From JBOFEH01 sp051650265 (GTDB lineage: Bacteria; Bacillota; Clostridia; Lachnospirales; Cellulosilyticaceae), in the NCBI GenBank assembly GCA_051650265.1, contig JBOFIR010000082.1:1-64000 (forward strand): a stretch of 64,000 bases of DNA, given 5' to 3'. Numbering within the stretch: the first letter of the stretch is position 1; each line of letters opens with the position of its first letter. Below the pieces are notes generated by a model. That model was given only the letters and a program-made list of their open reading frames with translations. It had not been told where the DNA came from and made no database searches. The position numbers and the translations under genes are program-made. Positions 52,932 to 60,670 of the stretch are shown piece by piece.

Positions 52932-53381
52932 CTATTCGTTGTAAACAGTATAACTTTCCTTGGGTAGCTCAATATAAACAATTTGATGTGGAAGCGGTTC
53001 AGCCATACCTAGTTTTGTTGCTGCAAGCTCCTGAATATGATCTAAGTTCAGCGAGGACGCAATAATTGATTGGGTATTGTTGATTGAACTCTTTACTTCT
53101 CTAATCTCAGCATTCATTACTTTGAGCTGACTTTGTCTAGATGCTAATTTTGAGCACTGATGTACAAACCCAAACGTTGCTATAAACAAGACGCCTCCCC
53201 CTATCACAAGTTTGGCACCAAATGCCCAATCCACCTTATGATAAGGTGTTACTCTTGGGCGTTTTAAAGGTACTTCTTCATATCTAGGCGTTTGTTTTGG
53301 TACTGCTTGTACATATGCACTTTTTTTTGTAGCTCCCGAACCATACTGATAACCATAAGACGTGCGTGGCTTATCTGCCAT
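52932..53381 (-). CDS. ftsL: Cell division protein FtsL
   Basis: 149 aa, weakly conserved family identified mainly by topology and place. Basic cytosolic N-terminus rich in Lys/Arg/Tyr (about 1-55), one transmembrane helix (about 57-77), then a coiled coil (SRQSQLKVMNAEIREVKSSI) and a C-terminal segment (ELAATKLGMAEPLPHQIVYI) typical of FtsL/DivIC. Forms the FtsQLB-type complex that activates septal synthesis. Lies between rsmH and the first PBP, the usual position. Confidence 0.87.
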   Translation of the reverse strand: MADKPRTSYGYQYGSGATKKSAYVQAVPKQTPRYEEVPLKRPRVTPYHKVDWAFGAKLVIGGGVLFIATFGFVHQCSKLASRQSQLKVMNAEIREVKSSINNTQSIIASSLNLDHIQELAATKLGMAEPLPHQIVYIELPKESYTVYNE

Positions 53382-53411
53382 TTTGAAATCCCTCCCTAAA
53401 TAGGATCTACT

Positions 53412-54347
53412 TTAGATTCTCTCTATAATTCTTAATTTTGCACTTCTTGCACGTGGATTCATTTCGAGCTCTTCATCTGATGGTAATATCGGTTTACGTG
53501 TAATCACTTTGATCTTTGCTACTTGTCCGCATGCACACACTGGAATGTTTCTTGCACAAGTACATGGGTCAGCAAGCTGTCTGTATGTTTGTTTCACGAT
53601 ACGATCCTCTAATGAGTGGAATGTAATAATACATAATCGTCCACCTGGCTTTAGGTGATCAACCATACTTCTAATTGTTGGTTCAATAATATCAATTTCA
53701 CGATTCACTTCTATACGTATTGCTTGAAATGTACGTTTTGCAGGGTGTGGCCCTTCTCTACGTGCTTTTGCAGGAATCGCGCGTTTAATGACATCAACAA
53801 GTTCATATGTTGTATCAATTGGTTTTTCCTGACGTGTTTCTACGATAAATTGCGCAATACGCCTTGCCCAATTTTCTTCACCATATTTTTTAATAACTTC
53901 AAATAGTTCTTGTTCAGAATAAGTATTCACAAGTTCATGTGCACTAAACGCACTATCTTGATTCATACGCATATCAAGTCTCGCGTCATGCATATAAGAA
54001 AAACCACGACTTGCTTCATCAAGCTGGTGTGAAGATACGCCGAGGTCAATTAACATGCCATCGACAGCTTCTACGCCTAATTCATCAAGTACCTCAACCA
54101 CATTCTCAAAGTTGTTTCTCACAAGAGAAACTTGAGGAGCAAATCCACTAAGGCGCTCCGTTGAAACCGCTAATGCATTGGCATCTTGGTCAATTCCAAT
54201 AAAATGCCCCTCTGATGAGAGTTTCGCGCACACATGCGAAGCATGTCCTGCACCTCCTAATGTCCCATCGACATAAGTGCCATTTTCCTTAATATCTAGT
54301 CCGTCAATACATTCATGTAATAATACTGATATATGCTCAAAATTCAT
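53412..54347 (-). CDS. rsmH: 16S rRNA (cytosine-1402 N4) methyltransferase
   Basis: 311 aa. Methylates N4 of C1402 in 16S rRNA. SAM-binding loop DGTLGGAGHASHV near residue 28-40, IGIDQDANALA as acidic loop, LIDLGVSSHQLDEASRGFS and RGEGPHPAKRTFQAIRIEVN-like region (REGPHPAKRTFQAIRIEVN), GGRLCIITFHSLEDRIVK and the C-terminal NPRARSAKLRIIER are diagnostic. Second gene of the dcw cluster, 13 bp after mraZ. Confidence 0.97.
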   Translation of the reverse strand: MNFEHISVLLHECIDGLDIKENGTYVDGTLGGAGHASHVCAKLSSEGHFIGIDQDANALAVSTERLSGFAPQVSLVRNNFENVVEVLDELGVEAVDGMLIDLGVSSHQLDEASRGFSYMHDARLDMRMNQDSAFSAHELVNTYSEQELFEVIKKYGEENWARRIAQFIVETRQEKPIDTTYELVDVIKRAIPAKARREGPHPAKRTFQAIRIEVNREIDIIEPTIRSMVDHLKPGGRLCIITFHSLEDRIVKQTYRQLADPCTCARNIPVCACGQVAKIKVITRKPILPSDEELEMNPRARSAKLRIIERI

Positions 54348-54360
54348 AAGTAATCCACCT

Positions 54361-54789
54361 TTATATTCCTAGTTCTTCCATCTGTTCTGCTAATAAGTTA
54401 GCATCGAAATCTTCATCATTATAAGTATTCCATTTTTCACTTGACCATATCTCGATACGATTGCCCATACCTATGAATACTATGTCTTTTTCTATCTCTG
54501 AATATACTCTCAAATGGTTCGGAATTAAAATTCTACCTTGCTTGTCCGCACTACATTCGACAGCACCTGCCAAGAAAAATCTGACAAATTTACGAGCGCC
54601 TGTGTTAGTAAGGGGTAACGCTTTGAGCTTTTGTTCAAATGCTTCCCACTCGGATTGGGTATAAACAAAGAGACAACCATCTAGGCCTTTTGTTAAAACA
54701 AAACAAGCGCCTAGTTTCTCACGGTACTTTGAAGGAACAATCACTCGGCCTTTATCATCTAAGTTATGTTGATATTCGCCAATAAACAT
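54361..54789 (-). CDS. mraZ: Division/cell-wall cluster regulator MraZ
   Basis: 142 aa from the ATG at 54789 (GTGGGGGAT right before); the ORF to 54819 has no site. Two AbrB-like SpoVT/MraZ repeats: FIGEYQHNLDDKGRVIVPSK and AGAVECSADKQGRILIPNHL. DNA-binding regulator of the dcw operon that it starts. Preceded by a strong promoter; tandem TGGGW-like boxes for MraZ are present as GTGGTAGTAAGTGG before the start. Confidence 0.96.
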   Translation of the reverse strand: MFIGEYQHNLDDKGRVIVPSKYREKLGACFVLTKGLDGCLFVYTQSEWEAFEQKLKALPLTNTGARKFVRFFLAGAVECSADKQGRILIPNHLRVYSEIEKDIVFIGMGNRIEIWSSEKWNTYNDEDFDANLLAEQMEELGI

Positions 54790-54848
54790 ATCCCCCACTT
54801 CTCCCCCTTTTCCCTCCATTTGAAACCACTTACTACCACTTTCTTTCT

Positions 54849-54877
54849 ATTCTATTGTTTTTTCCAAATTATTTCAA
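54849..54877 (-). promoter_or_regulatory. mraZ (dcw cluster) promoter
   Basis: Minus strand TTGAAA (54872-54877), 17-nt spacer, TAGAAT (54849-54854), 60 bp before mraZ. Downstream GTGG repeats (about 54821-54834) are MraZ-box-like. Confidence 0.68.
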
Positions 54878-54885
54878 GTGTTATG

Positions 54886-54919
54886 CAAAAAAAACTAGAA
54901 CCAAATACTTGGTTCTAGT
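54886..54919 (-). terminator. Terminator of the Spo0E-like gene
   Basis: 11-bp stem ACTAGAACCAA (54894-54904) / TTGGTTCTAGT (54909-54919), loop ATAC, then seven Ts on the minus strand. It insulates the dcw promoter from upstream transcription. Confidence 0.93.
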
Positions 54920-54926
54920 CAGTTTT

Positions 54927-55091
54927 TTAATGAGTTACACTCATCTCTTTATAATATTGTACAATCAGCAGATCAAGCTGCTCACTTAGTTTAAACAATT
55001 CTGTAGTGTCCTGGGTGTAAATAGCTGCGTTTTCCACAAGTTGATTAAGACTCGCCCTTAGGGAGCCTATTTGTGCCTCAGTATTTTTCAT
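54927..55091 (-). CDS. Spo0E-like sporulation regulatory protein
   Basis: 54 aa (MKNTEAQIGSLRASLNQLVE, then NAAIYTQDTTELFKLSEQLD, then LLIVQYYKEMSVTH). The core LSEQLDLLIVQYY is the Spo0E-family signature: a helix with an SxxLD motif that in Bacillus Spo0E/YisI/YnzD dephosphorylates phosphorylated Spo0A and delays sporulation. In Clostridia such small proteins are common and mostly untested. GGAGGGATTGAT precedes the ATG. It has its own promoter and terminator between lgt and mraZ. Confidence 0.88.
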   Translation of the reverse strand: MKNTEAQIGSLRASLNQLVENAAIYTQDTTELFKLSEQLDLLIVQYYKEMSVTH

Positions 55092-55148
55092 ATCAATCCC
55101 TCCAAAAAAGTGTTTCTTTGTGTACTGCTTCTCTCTCTTTATGAAATT

Positions 55149-55177
55149 AGTATACTGACTTTTTTGGAAATAATCAA
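55149..55177 (-). promoter_or_regulatory. Promoter of the Spo0E-like gene
   Basis: Minus strand TTGATT (55172-55177), 17-nt spacer, TATACT (55149-55154), 58 bp before the start. Confidence 0.62.
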
Positions 55178-55184
55178 CACTTTT

Positions 55185-56054
55185 TTACATATTTTTGAAT
55201 ATAAACTTTTTGCTTGATTTTTTTCGACAAATTACAATCCCAACAATCCCCAAAATAATCGAAATCACAGCAACAACTTGCGATGCAGGGATTGGAATAA
55301 AGTTAAGAATCAGTTGATCTGTACGTAAGCCCTCAATCCAAAAACGACCAATTCCATAGCCGGTAATATACATAAAGAAAATTTCTCCATGTGTTTTTTT
55401 GTGCTTATGATAAATGAGTAGTACAATTAAAAGCACAACATTCCAAGTAGATTCATAGAAGAATGTCGGATGCACTTGGATATATTCTAATCCATTTTCA
55501 ATAACTGTGTGATCTAGTATATTCTGAGTAAGAGCTGTTGCTGCATCACTTTTTAAAATACGCATTGCAAAAAGATTGTTGGTATAGTCTCCAAATGCTT
55601 CTTTGTTAACAAAGTTTCCATAGCGTCCAATAGCTTGTCCTACAAGTAAGCCATAGGCGGCAATATCACCAAATTGCCAGAAATTGATCTTACGAACACG
55701 AGTGTAGACTACTGCAACAACAACTGATACTAAAATTGCACCGTAAATTGCAATGCCACCTTGCCTAGTATTAAAAAGTTGGTCTAAATGCTCTTTGTAG
55801 TAGTTCCAATTGAAAATGACAAAATAGAGCCTTGCACCTAACAATGCAAATACAATATCAACCAATAAAAAGTCAAGTATATAGTCTGGATTAATTCCTT
55901 CTTTTTTAGAAATATACATTGCCATTAAAAGCCCTAGTATAATTCCTGAAGTGAGTATAATACCATACCAATAAATCGGCAAACCAAATACAGTAAATGC
56001 AACAGAATCAATATTAAACGATACATTCAAATAAGGAAAATAAATATTTGGCAT
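55185..56054 (-). CDS. lgt: Prolipoprotein diacylglyceryl transferase
   Basis: 289 aa membrane enzyme. Attaches diacylglycerol from phosphatidylglycerol to the lipobox cysteine of prolipoproteins. Seven membrane helices; HPTFFYES and GRYGNFVNKEAFG (with the conserved Arg and Asn) are the family signatures, as is RLYFVIFNWNYY near 73-85. Lys/Phe-rich C-terminal end. GGAGGGACATT is the ribosome site. Monocistronic in appearance; the next gene (spo0E-like) begins within 100 bp of its end. Divergent from the 60-aa gene. Confidence 0.96.
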   Translation of the reverse strand: MPNIYFPYLNVSFNIDSVAFTVFGLPIYWYGIILTSGIILGLLMAMYISKKEGINPDYILDFLLVDIVFALLGARLYFVIFNWNYYKEHLDQLFNTRQGGIAIYGAILVSVVVAVVYTRVRKINFWQFGDIAAYGLLVGQAIGRYGNFVNKEAFGDYTNNLFAMRILKSDAATALTQNILDHTVIENGLEYIQVHPTFFYESTWNVVLLIVLLIYHKHKKTHGEIFFMYITGYGIGRFWIEGLRTDQLILNFIPIPASQVVAVISIILGIVGIVICRKKSSKKFIFKNM

Positions 56055-56195
56055 AATGTCCCTCCTTTATATAATATCTTATTATAGGTGATATACCAAA
56101 CTATGTAAATTAAATTTAGAATAAAGAATGCTTTTCTCCTTCATACTAGTGTAGGAGTAGCTTTCCTAAATGACGAGATGAAGGAGGTTTTTGTC

Positions 56196-56378
56196 ATGGC
56201 TAATGCCGCCCTAAAAAGACACTACCGTGTTGTACAACGTGACAAACAAGAATGCAGCGAAGAGGCGCTTCTAGAGGTTTTCAAAATCAAAGAGGTTGCT
56301 GTTGTTGCTGGTATGATGTACCTCATTGCAACGCTCATGAGCTTTGTAGTTGGCTACACCTTAGGCAAGAGACATTAA
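56196..56378 (+). CDS. Small membrane protein, unknown function
   Basis: 60 aa, from the ATG at 56196 with AAGGAGG about 9 nt upstream; the ORF to 56178 is the ribosome site itself. No family recognised. Charged, cytosolic first half (ALKRHYRVVQRDKQECSEEA), then one hydrophobic helix (about 35-55: EVAVVAGMMYLIATLMSFVV) and a GYTLGKRH end. Followed at once by a good terminator, so a single-gene unit. Confidence 0.72.
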   Translation: MANAALKRHYRVVQRDKQECSEEALLEVFKIKEVAVVAGMMYLIATLMSFVVGYTLGKRH

Positions 56379-56385
56379 GATGAAG

Positions 56386-56422
56386 ATAGGGTGCTTATCC
56401 ACACGGGAAGCATCCTATTTTG
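56386..56422 (+). terminator. Terminator of the 60-aa gene
   Basis: 11-bp stem ATAGGGTGCTT (56386-56396) / AAGCATCCTAT (56408-56418), one G-T pair, then TTTTG. It directly follows the TAA. Confidence 0.82.
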
Positions 56423-56441
56423 TCCTTTGATGCTTTTGTTC

Positions 56442-56470
56442 TTGAAACACAAGGGTTTATCATATATAAT
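56442..56470 (+). promoter_or_regulatory. ychF promoter
   Basis: TTGAAA (56442-56447), 17-nt spacer, perfect TATAAT (56465-56470), 32 bp before the ychF ATG. Strong match. Confidence 0.75.
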
Positions 56471-56502
56471 TTAATAGACTTTATCATGGAAGGATGAAAC
56501 AA

Positions 56503-57594
56503 ATGAAATTAGGGATTGTAGGCTTACCTAACGTTGGAAAGAGTACACTTTTTAACGCACTTACAAAAGCAGGTGCAGAATCTGCTAACTACCCATTCTG
56601 CACAATTGAACCAAACGTAGGTGTTGTTGCTGTACCAGACAAACGTTTAGAAGTACTTAAAGATATGTACCAAACAAAACGCGTATTACCAGCAGTCATT
56701 GAATTCGTAGATATCGCAGGTCTGATTCGCGGAGCAAGTAAAGGTGAAGGTTTAGGAAACCAATTCCTTTCACATATTCGTGAAGTAGATGCGATCGTAC
56801 AAGTTGTAAGATGCTTCGAAAACGATAATATTATTCATGTTGATAAAACTGTTGATCCAGTAAGAGATATTGAGACAATCAATCTTGAGCTCATTTTCTC
56901 CGATATGGAAGTTCTTGAAAGACGTCTTTCAAAATCTAAAAAAGCATCTAAAACAGACAAAGCACTTGCTGCAGAAGTTGTTGTTCTTGAAAAACTCTAC
57001 GCTATCCTTGAAGAAGGAAAACCAGCTAGAGCACTTCTTGGTGAAGACGAAGAACAAGATGCACTTATCAGAACTTTAGGTCTCATTAGTGCAAAACCTG
57101 TACTTTATGCAGCAAATGTATCTGAAGATGACCTTGTTGTTGGAGATAATGAATATGTACAAAAAGTTCGTGAATATGCTGCTACAGAAGGTTCTGAAGT
57201 ATTCGTGATCTGTGCACAAATCGAGCAAGAACTTGCAGATCTTGATGAAGAAGAAAAAGTTGTCTTTTTACAAGACCTTGGCATCGAAAGTTCTGGTTTT
57301 GATCAACTCGTAGCTGCAAGTTATAGACTTCTTGGTCTCATCAGTTACCTTACTGCAGGTGTTCAAGAAGTACGTGCTTGGACAATCACTGTAGGGACAA
57401 AAGCTCCTGGTGCAGCTGGTAAAATCCACTCTGACTTTGAAAGAGGATTTATCCGTGCTGAGATCGTTCATTATGACGATATCGTTGCATGTGGCTCATT
57501 CAATGCAGCAAAAGAAAAAGGTCTCGTACGCCTTGAAGGAAAAGAATATGTCGTTAAAGATGGTGACATCATTAACTTCCGTTTCAACGTTTAA
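56503..57594 (+). CDS. ychF: Redox-regulated ATPase YchF (Obg family)
   Basis: 363 aa from the ATG at 56503, as AAGG lies 9 nt before it but touches the ATG at 56494. P-loop GIVGLPNVGKSTLFNAL, switch PFCTIEPN, DIAGLIRG (G3) and a central helical domain; the C-terminal TGS domain contains YLTAGVQEVRAWTI and HSDFERGFIRAEIV. YchF binds and hydrolyses ATP rather than GTP and associates with ribosomes and the antioxidant response. Codon use is that of a well-expressed gene. Convergent with ytfJ through a shared terminator. Confidence 0.97.
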   Translation: MKLGIVGLPNVGKSTLFNALTKAGAESANYPFCTIEPNVGVVAVPDKRLEVLKDMYQTKRVLPAVIEFVDIAGLIRGASKGEGLGNQFLSHIREVDAIVQVVRCFENDNIIHVDKTVDPVRDIETINLELIFSDMEVLERRLSKSKKASKTDKALAAEVVVLEKLYAILEEGKPARALLGEDEEQDALIRTLGLISAKPVLYAANVSEDDLVVGDNEYVQKVREYAATEGSEVFVICAQIEQELADLDEEEKVVFLQDLGIESSGFDQLVAASYRLLGLISYLTAGVQEVRAWTITVGTKAPGAAGKIHSDFERGFIRAEIVHYDDIVACGSFNAAKEKGLVRLEGKEYVVKDGDIINFRFNV

Positions 57595-57610
57595 AATTTA
57601 TCCACTCAAC

Positions 57611-57642
57611 AAAAAAGTGATCGCATATGCGATCACTTTTTT
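57611..57642. terminator. Bidirectional terminator, convergent junction 5
   Basis: Perfect 16-bp palindrome AAAAAAGTGATCGCAT / ATGCGATCACTTTTTT. The last T is the first base of the complement of the ytfJ TAA. Confidence 0.93.
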
Positions 57643-58145
57643 TATTGATTCATTTCGTGATATTTCTCTTCCCCTACTTTTTCTTTAAGGTTATCTGCTT
57701 GGTTTGGAGCTGATGCCCTTATGTCACTTTTAGGTGCTACCACATCATCTGATCCCCCTGTAAACTTTGCAACAAACCCCGGGATATTAGAAATGAGCCC
57801 CGGTGCCATATCAATCAGCTTTGTCAGGCTATCTTGTGATTTAATATTAATCAGCTGAGTTGTCCCGTTATTAATAACAAGCATTGCACTTGGTGTAATA
57901 CGCGCACCTAAACCACCACCACCCATATCACTATCACCATCGATATTTTTTTCTTTGTCGTTCTTGCGTTCTTTTACCTTAGATGCAGCTGCAGCACCTG
58001 CACCAACCCCAAAGCTGACATCTACAAGGGGTACAAGAATCGTTTCACCGATATGAATAGGTTCACCTACTACTGTTTTTGTCGTGATAAAGTGTTCTAA
58101 TTGTTCTAATAGTACCTGTAAGCTATTGTTGAGTTTTGATTCCAT
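57642..58145 (-). CDS. ytfJ: GerW/YtfJ family sporulation protein
   Basis: 167 aa from the ATG at 58145 (GAAAGGATGAAAAAC). Signature: VVGEPIHIGETILVPLVDVSFG (about 26-47), then a charged low-complexity insert (KVKERKNDKEKNIDGD), GGGGLGARITPSAMLVI and a C-terminal NIKSQDSLTKLIDMAPG. In B. subtilis YtfJ (GerW) is needed for L-alanine germination. Overlaps the end of ytfI by 23 bp, matching the conserved ytfI-ytfJ pair. Forespore control is expected from the family; no site can be shown here. Confidence 0.94.
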   Translation of the reverse strand: MESKLNNSLQVLLEQLEHFITTKTVVGEPIHIGETILVPLVDVSFGVGAGAAAASKVKERKNDKEKNIDGDSDMGGGGLGARITPSAMLVINNGTTQLINIKSQDSLTKLIDMAPGLISNIPGFVAKFTGGSDDVVAPKSDIRASAPNQADNLKEKVGEEKYHEMNQ

Positions 58146-59013
58146 GTTTTTCATCCTTTCGTATATGAAGTATTAAATGAATATACGCACGCACACTACG
58201 GTTTAGTGCTAATACAATAATTGGTCTCACTAAGCACCATATATTAAACTGCCCAGTAATCTCGCCTTCGCCTGAAATCCCCTCTTCTTCAAAGTCACCC
58301 ACAATATATCCATATTGAGCATAGAATGGGATAAGACAGGCAAGCCAACCAATAAGTCTTCCTGTTTCGTCAGGCGACTCTCTCCCTACCTTAAGATAAA
58401 ACCTTAGTGTATGTGGCTTAATAGCATACCATAGCGCCTTGAGAAGTTTGCCAACAGCACAAAAAAATGCCTTTCGATTCGCATCTGTCCATAACGTATT
58501 TACTACTTCCCAAGCCTCTTTCATTGCCGCCCATACACTTTTCTTTGTTTTTTTCATATTTGTTGTTTTTGTTTTTGAAGTCTTCGTCTTTGGTGCGAAG
58601 GCCTTTTTTTCAGTCGTTTTTTGAAGTGTATCCTCAGAGACACTTCTATTTAAATTTACGGATTCCTTAGGTATTTGCACCATATTTGGTGTTGTTACTG
58701 CTCCGCTTACCTTGGTCTTTGGCATATTAGCAGGACTGGGATGTATAGTCTCCTCCTCTACATCCTCTTTGAAAATTTCTCTTCCAAAAAGTGTAATCTT
58801 CGTTTGTAGGTCCTCCTCTTTATAAAGTAATTGTAGCTTTATGATATAAAAAATTTTCATTTTAGCCTGCACACACACACCCTCATCATAGTGTAGTTTG
58901 CCTTCATAAGCTATTGGTAGTAACACTATCAGGAGTACCACTAACAGTGCTAATCCCACAACACCCAGAAGCAGATAAAGAATCAGCTTCAGAATCAACC
59001 ATATTATTGACAT
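58123..59013 (-). CDS. ytfI: DUF2953 membrane protein (YtfI-like)
   Basis: 296 aa. One long N-terminal hydrophobic stretch (about 3-32), a Lys/Thr/Ser-rich low-complexity linker (about 95-155), then a C-terminal DUF2953 domain with KVGRESPDETGRLIGWLACL and YGYIVGDFEEEGISGEGEIT. Function unknown; paired with ytfJ in nearly all spore-formers, pointing to a spore or cortex role. AAGGAGGTGCATAC is the ribosome site. The lysine/threonine linker is unusual in length for the family. Confidence 0.88.
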   Translation of the reverse strand: MSIIWLILKLILYLLLGVVGLALLVVLLIVLLPIAYEGKLHYDEGVCVQAKMKIFYIIKLQLLYKEEDLQTKITLFGREIFKEDVEEETIHPSPANMPKTKVSGAVTTPNMVQIPKESVNLNRSVSEDTLQKTTEKKAFAPKTKTSKTKTTNMKKTKKSVWAAMKEAWEVVNTLWTDANRKAFFCAVGKLLKALWYAIKPHTLRFYLKVGRESPDETGRLIGWLACLIPFYAQYGYIVGDFEEEGISGEGEITGQFNIWCLVRPIIVLALNRSVRAYIHLILHIRKDEKHGIKTQQ

Positions 59014-59025
59014 GTATGCACCTCC

Positions 59026-59319
59026 TTATGATTGCTTTAACATTTGGAGGGTTAAAGTATTTTGGTTATAAAGCTTGTCTATCAATACTTGTACAAGCGC
59101 TATAGCCTCTTTTTTATCTTTAGTAATCCCTAACAAATAACAGTTTTCATACTTATGATTTACATAAGCACCATTAATAATTTCAAAAAGTTGATCTTCC
59201 CTATAAGCTGTACATACTAAATATAGATTATGTGAACACTTATTATGTTTTATACGGTATAAATGCATTTTTTTGAGTCGCAACGTCTCGTCAATTTCGA
59301 GGTAACGTGATATTTTCAT
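59026..59319 (-). CDS. Small protein of unknown function
   Basis: 97 aa, not recognised. A basic first half with cysteines (YRIKHNKCSHNLYLVCTAYR), then LFEIINGAYVNHKYENCYLLG and a C-terminal helix (EAIALVQVLIDKLYNQ). No membrane segment or known motif. AGGAGCATGACC gives a ribosome site, and a good extended -10 promoter lies upstream, so it is probably real. It precedes ytfI by 12 bp and could be the first gene of that operon. Confidence 0.68.
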   Translation of the reverse strand: MKISRYLEIDETLRLKKMHLYRIKHNKCSHNLYLVCTAYREDQLFEIINGAYVNHKYENCYLLGITKDKKEAIALVQVLIDKLYNQNTLTLQMLKQS

Positions 59320-59362
59320 TGGTCATGCTCCTAAAGGAAAATGTTTTTTCTGAATTAAAGCT

Positions 59363-59392
59363 ATTATAACATACTTTAAGAACATATGTCAT
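59363..59392 (-). promoter_or_regulatory. Promoter of the 97-aa gene / ytfI-ytfJ
   Basis: Minus strand ATGACA (59387-59392), 18-nt spacer, extended -10 TGT plus TATAAT (59363-59368), 44 bp before the start. Confidence 0.62.
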
Positions 59393-59459
59393 AAATACTT
59401 TTATTCTCTCGCGTAAGTGTATATAATAAGGATGAATCTAAAATAAAGAGAGGTAACTT

Positions 59460-60623
59460 ATGAATCTATTGCTATCAGAAGTATTGCCACAATATGCATT
59501 CTATATAAGCTTCGGGTCGGCACTACTTATTATTATTCTTACACTTATATTTAAGAAACTCCTTCGTAGAGGTATTATTGGCTTATTTAATAATGTCAAA
59601 TTCAAAACGCCTGCGATCTTGGAATCCCTTGATACGGCATTATCTGGTCCTCTAGATTACTTCATTCTTGCTACAGGTCTCTATATTGCCGCTATGTGTT
59701 CACCCTTTGTGAACATCCCTGGCCAACGACCAATCCCACTTTACCTTGGTGAGGTACAGATTGAACTCAATCTTATTAATGTTTCCCTGATACATAGTGC
59801 TTACAAAATCATGATGATTGTGCTGATTACTTGGGCCACATATAACCTCATCGGAGTATATGAAGAAATATTGCTCAACATCGGTTCTAAATTCACGCTT
59901 CTTGATAATACAGTACTTATTCGTTTCACAGTCAAGGTCCTACGATTCTTAACACTCTTATTAGGGCTGGCAGTGCTTGCAAACATGCTTTTTGATCTCA
60001 CTGCAATTCTCACAAGCATTGGAATCGCCGGTGCTGCACTTACCTTTGTTGCCAAAGATACCTTAACCAATATTATCAGCGGGATTGTCCTCATGATCGA
60101 TAAGCCCTTCGGGATTGGTGACTGGGTGCAAATCGGTACACTAGAGGGTGTTGTAGAAGATGTCAGTTTTCGTAGTACAAGACTTCGCACCTTTACACAA
60201 GGTCTTGTAGTCATCCCTAATGCCACACTTTCTAATGACAATATCATCAACTGGTCTGCTATGCCAAAACGCAAAGTGACATTTGATATTGGTTTGACTT
60301 ACGATAGTTCAAATGAAAAAATTCAGCATTGTATCAAAGACATCGAACTGCTTCTTACTAAATATGAGGATATCGAAAAAGAAACTAGCCTTGTATATTT
60401 CAATAGTTTCGGAAACTACTCACTCAATATTTCTATTGCATTTTTTTCCTATTTTACAGATCTTGCGCGTTATGCCAAGCTAAAAGAAGAAATTAATTTT
60501 GAAATCATTACGATTGTGAACAAACATAATCTTGAATTTGCTTTTCCAACGCAAAGCATACTTTTGGGTGCATCAACACCAACTGATCCCTTAGATCATT
60601 CCAAACAAACCACTAACAAATAA
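59460..60623 (+). CDS. MscS-family mechanosensitive channel
   Basis: 387 aa small-conductance mechanosensitive channel. N-terminal membrane helices (about 15-35, 65-85, 100-125, 155-175) precede the pore helix and the beta domain: GIAGAALTFVAKDTLTNIISG (about 180-200) is the pore/TM3 motif, then IGDWVQIGTLEGVVEDVSFRSTRLRT (about 220-245) and VVIPNATLSNDNIINWS. It vents small solutes on osmotic downshift. AGAGAGGTAACTT precedes the start; TATAAT at 59422-59427. Convergent with the flavoprotein gene through a shared terminator. Confidence 0.94.
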   Translation: MNLLLSEVLPQYAFYISFGSALLIIILTLIFKKLLRRGIIGLFNNVKFKTPAILESLDTALSGPLDYFILATGLYIAAMCSPFVNIPGQRPIPLYLGEVQIELNLINVSLIHSAYKIMMIVLITWATYNLIGVYEEILLNIGSKFTLLDNTVLIRFTVKVLRFLTLLLGLAVLANMLFDLTAILTSIGIAGAALTFVAKDTLTNIISGIVLMIDKPFGIGDWVQIGTLEGVVEDVSFRSTRLRTFTQGLVVIPNATLSNDNIINWSAMPKRKVTFDIGLTYDSSNEKIQHCIKDIELLLTKYEDIEKETSLVYFNSFGNYSLNISIAFFSYFTDLARYAKLKEEINFEIITIVNKHNLEFAFPTQSILLGASTPTDPLDHSKQTTNK

Positions 60624-60626
60624 GAC

Positions 60627-60670
60627 AAATAAGAGGTATTCTAGCGACAATGCTAGAATACCTCTTATTT
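60627..60670. terminator. Bidirectional inverted repeat, convergent junction 6
   Basis: Perfect 19-bp stem AAATAAGAGGTATTCTAGC / GCTAGAATACCTCTTATTT with loop GACAAT; the flavoprotein TAA (60665-60667) is in the right arm. No long T-run, so weaker as a classical terminator but clearly a stable hairpin. Confidence 0.82.
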
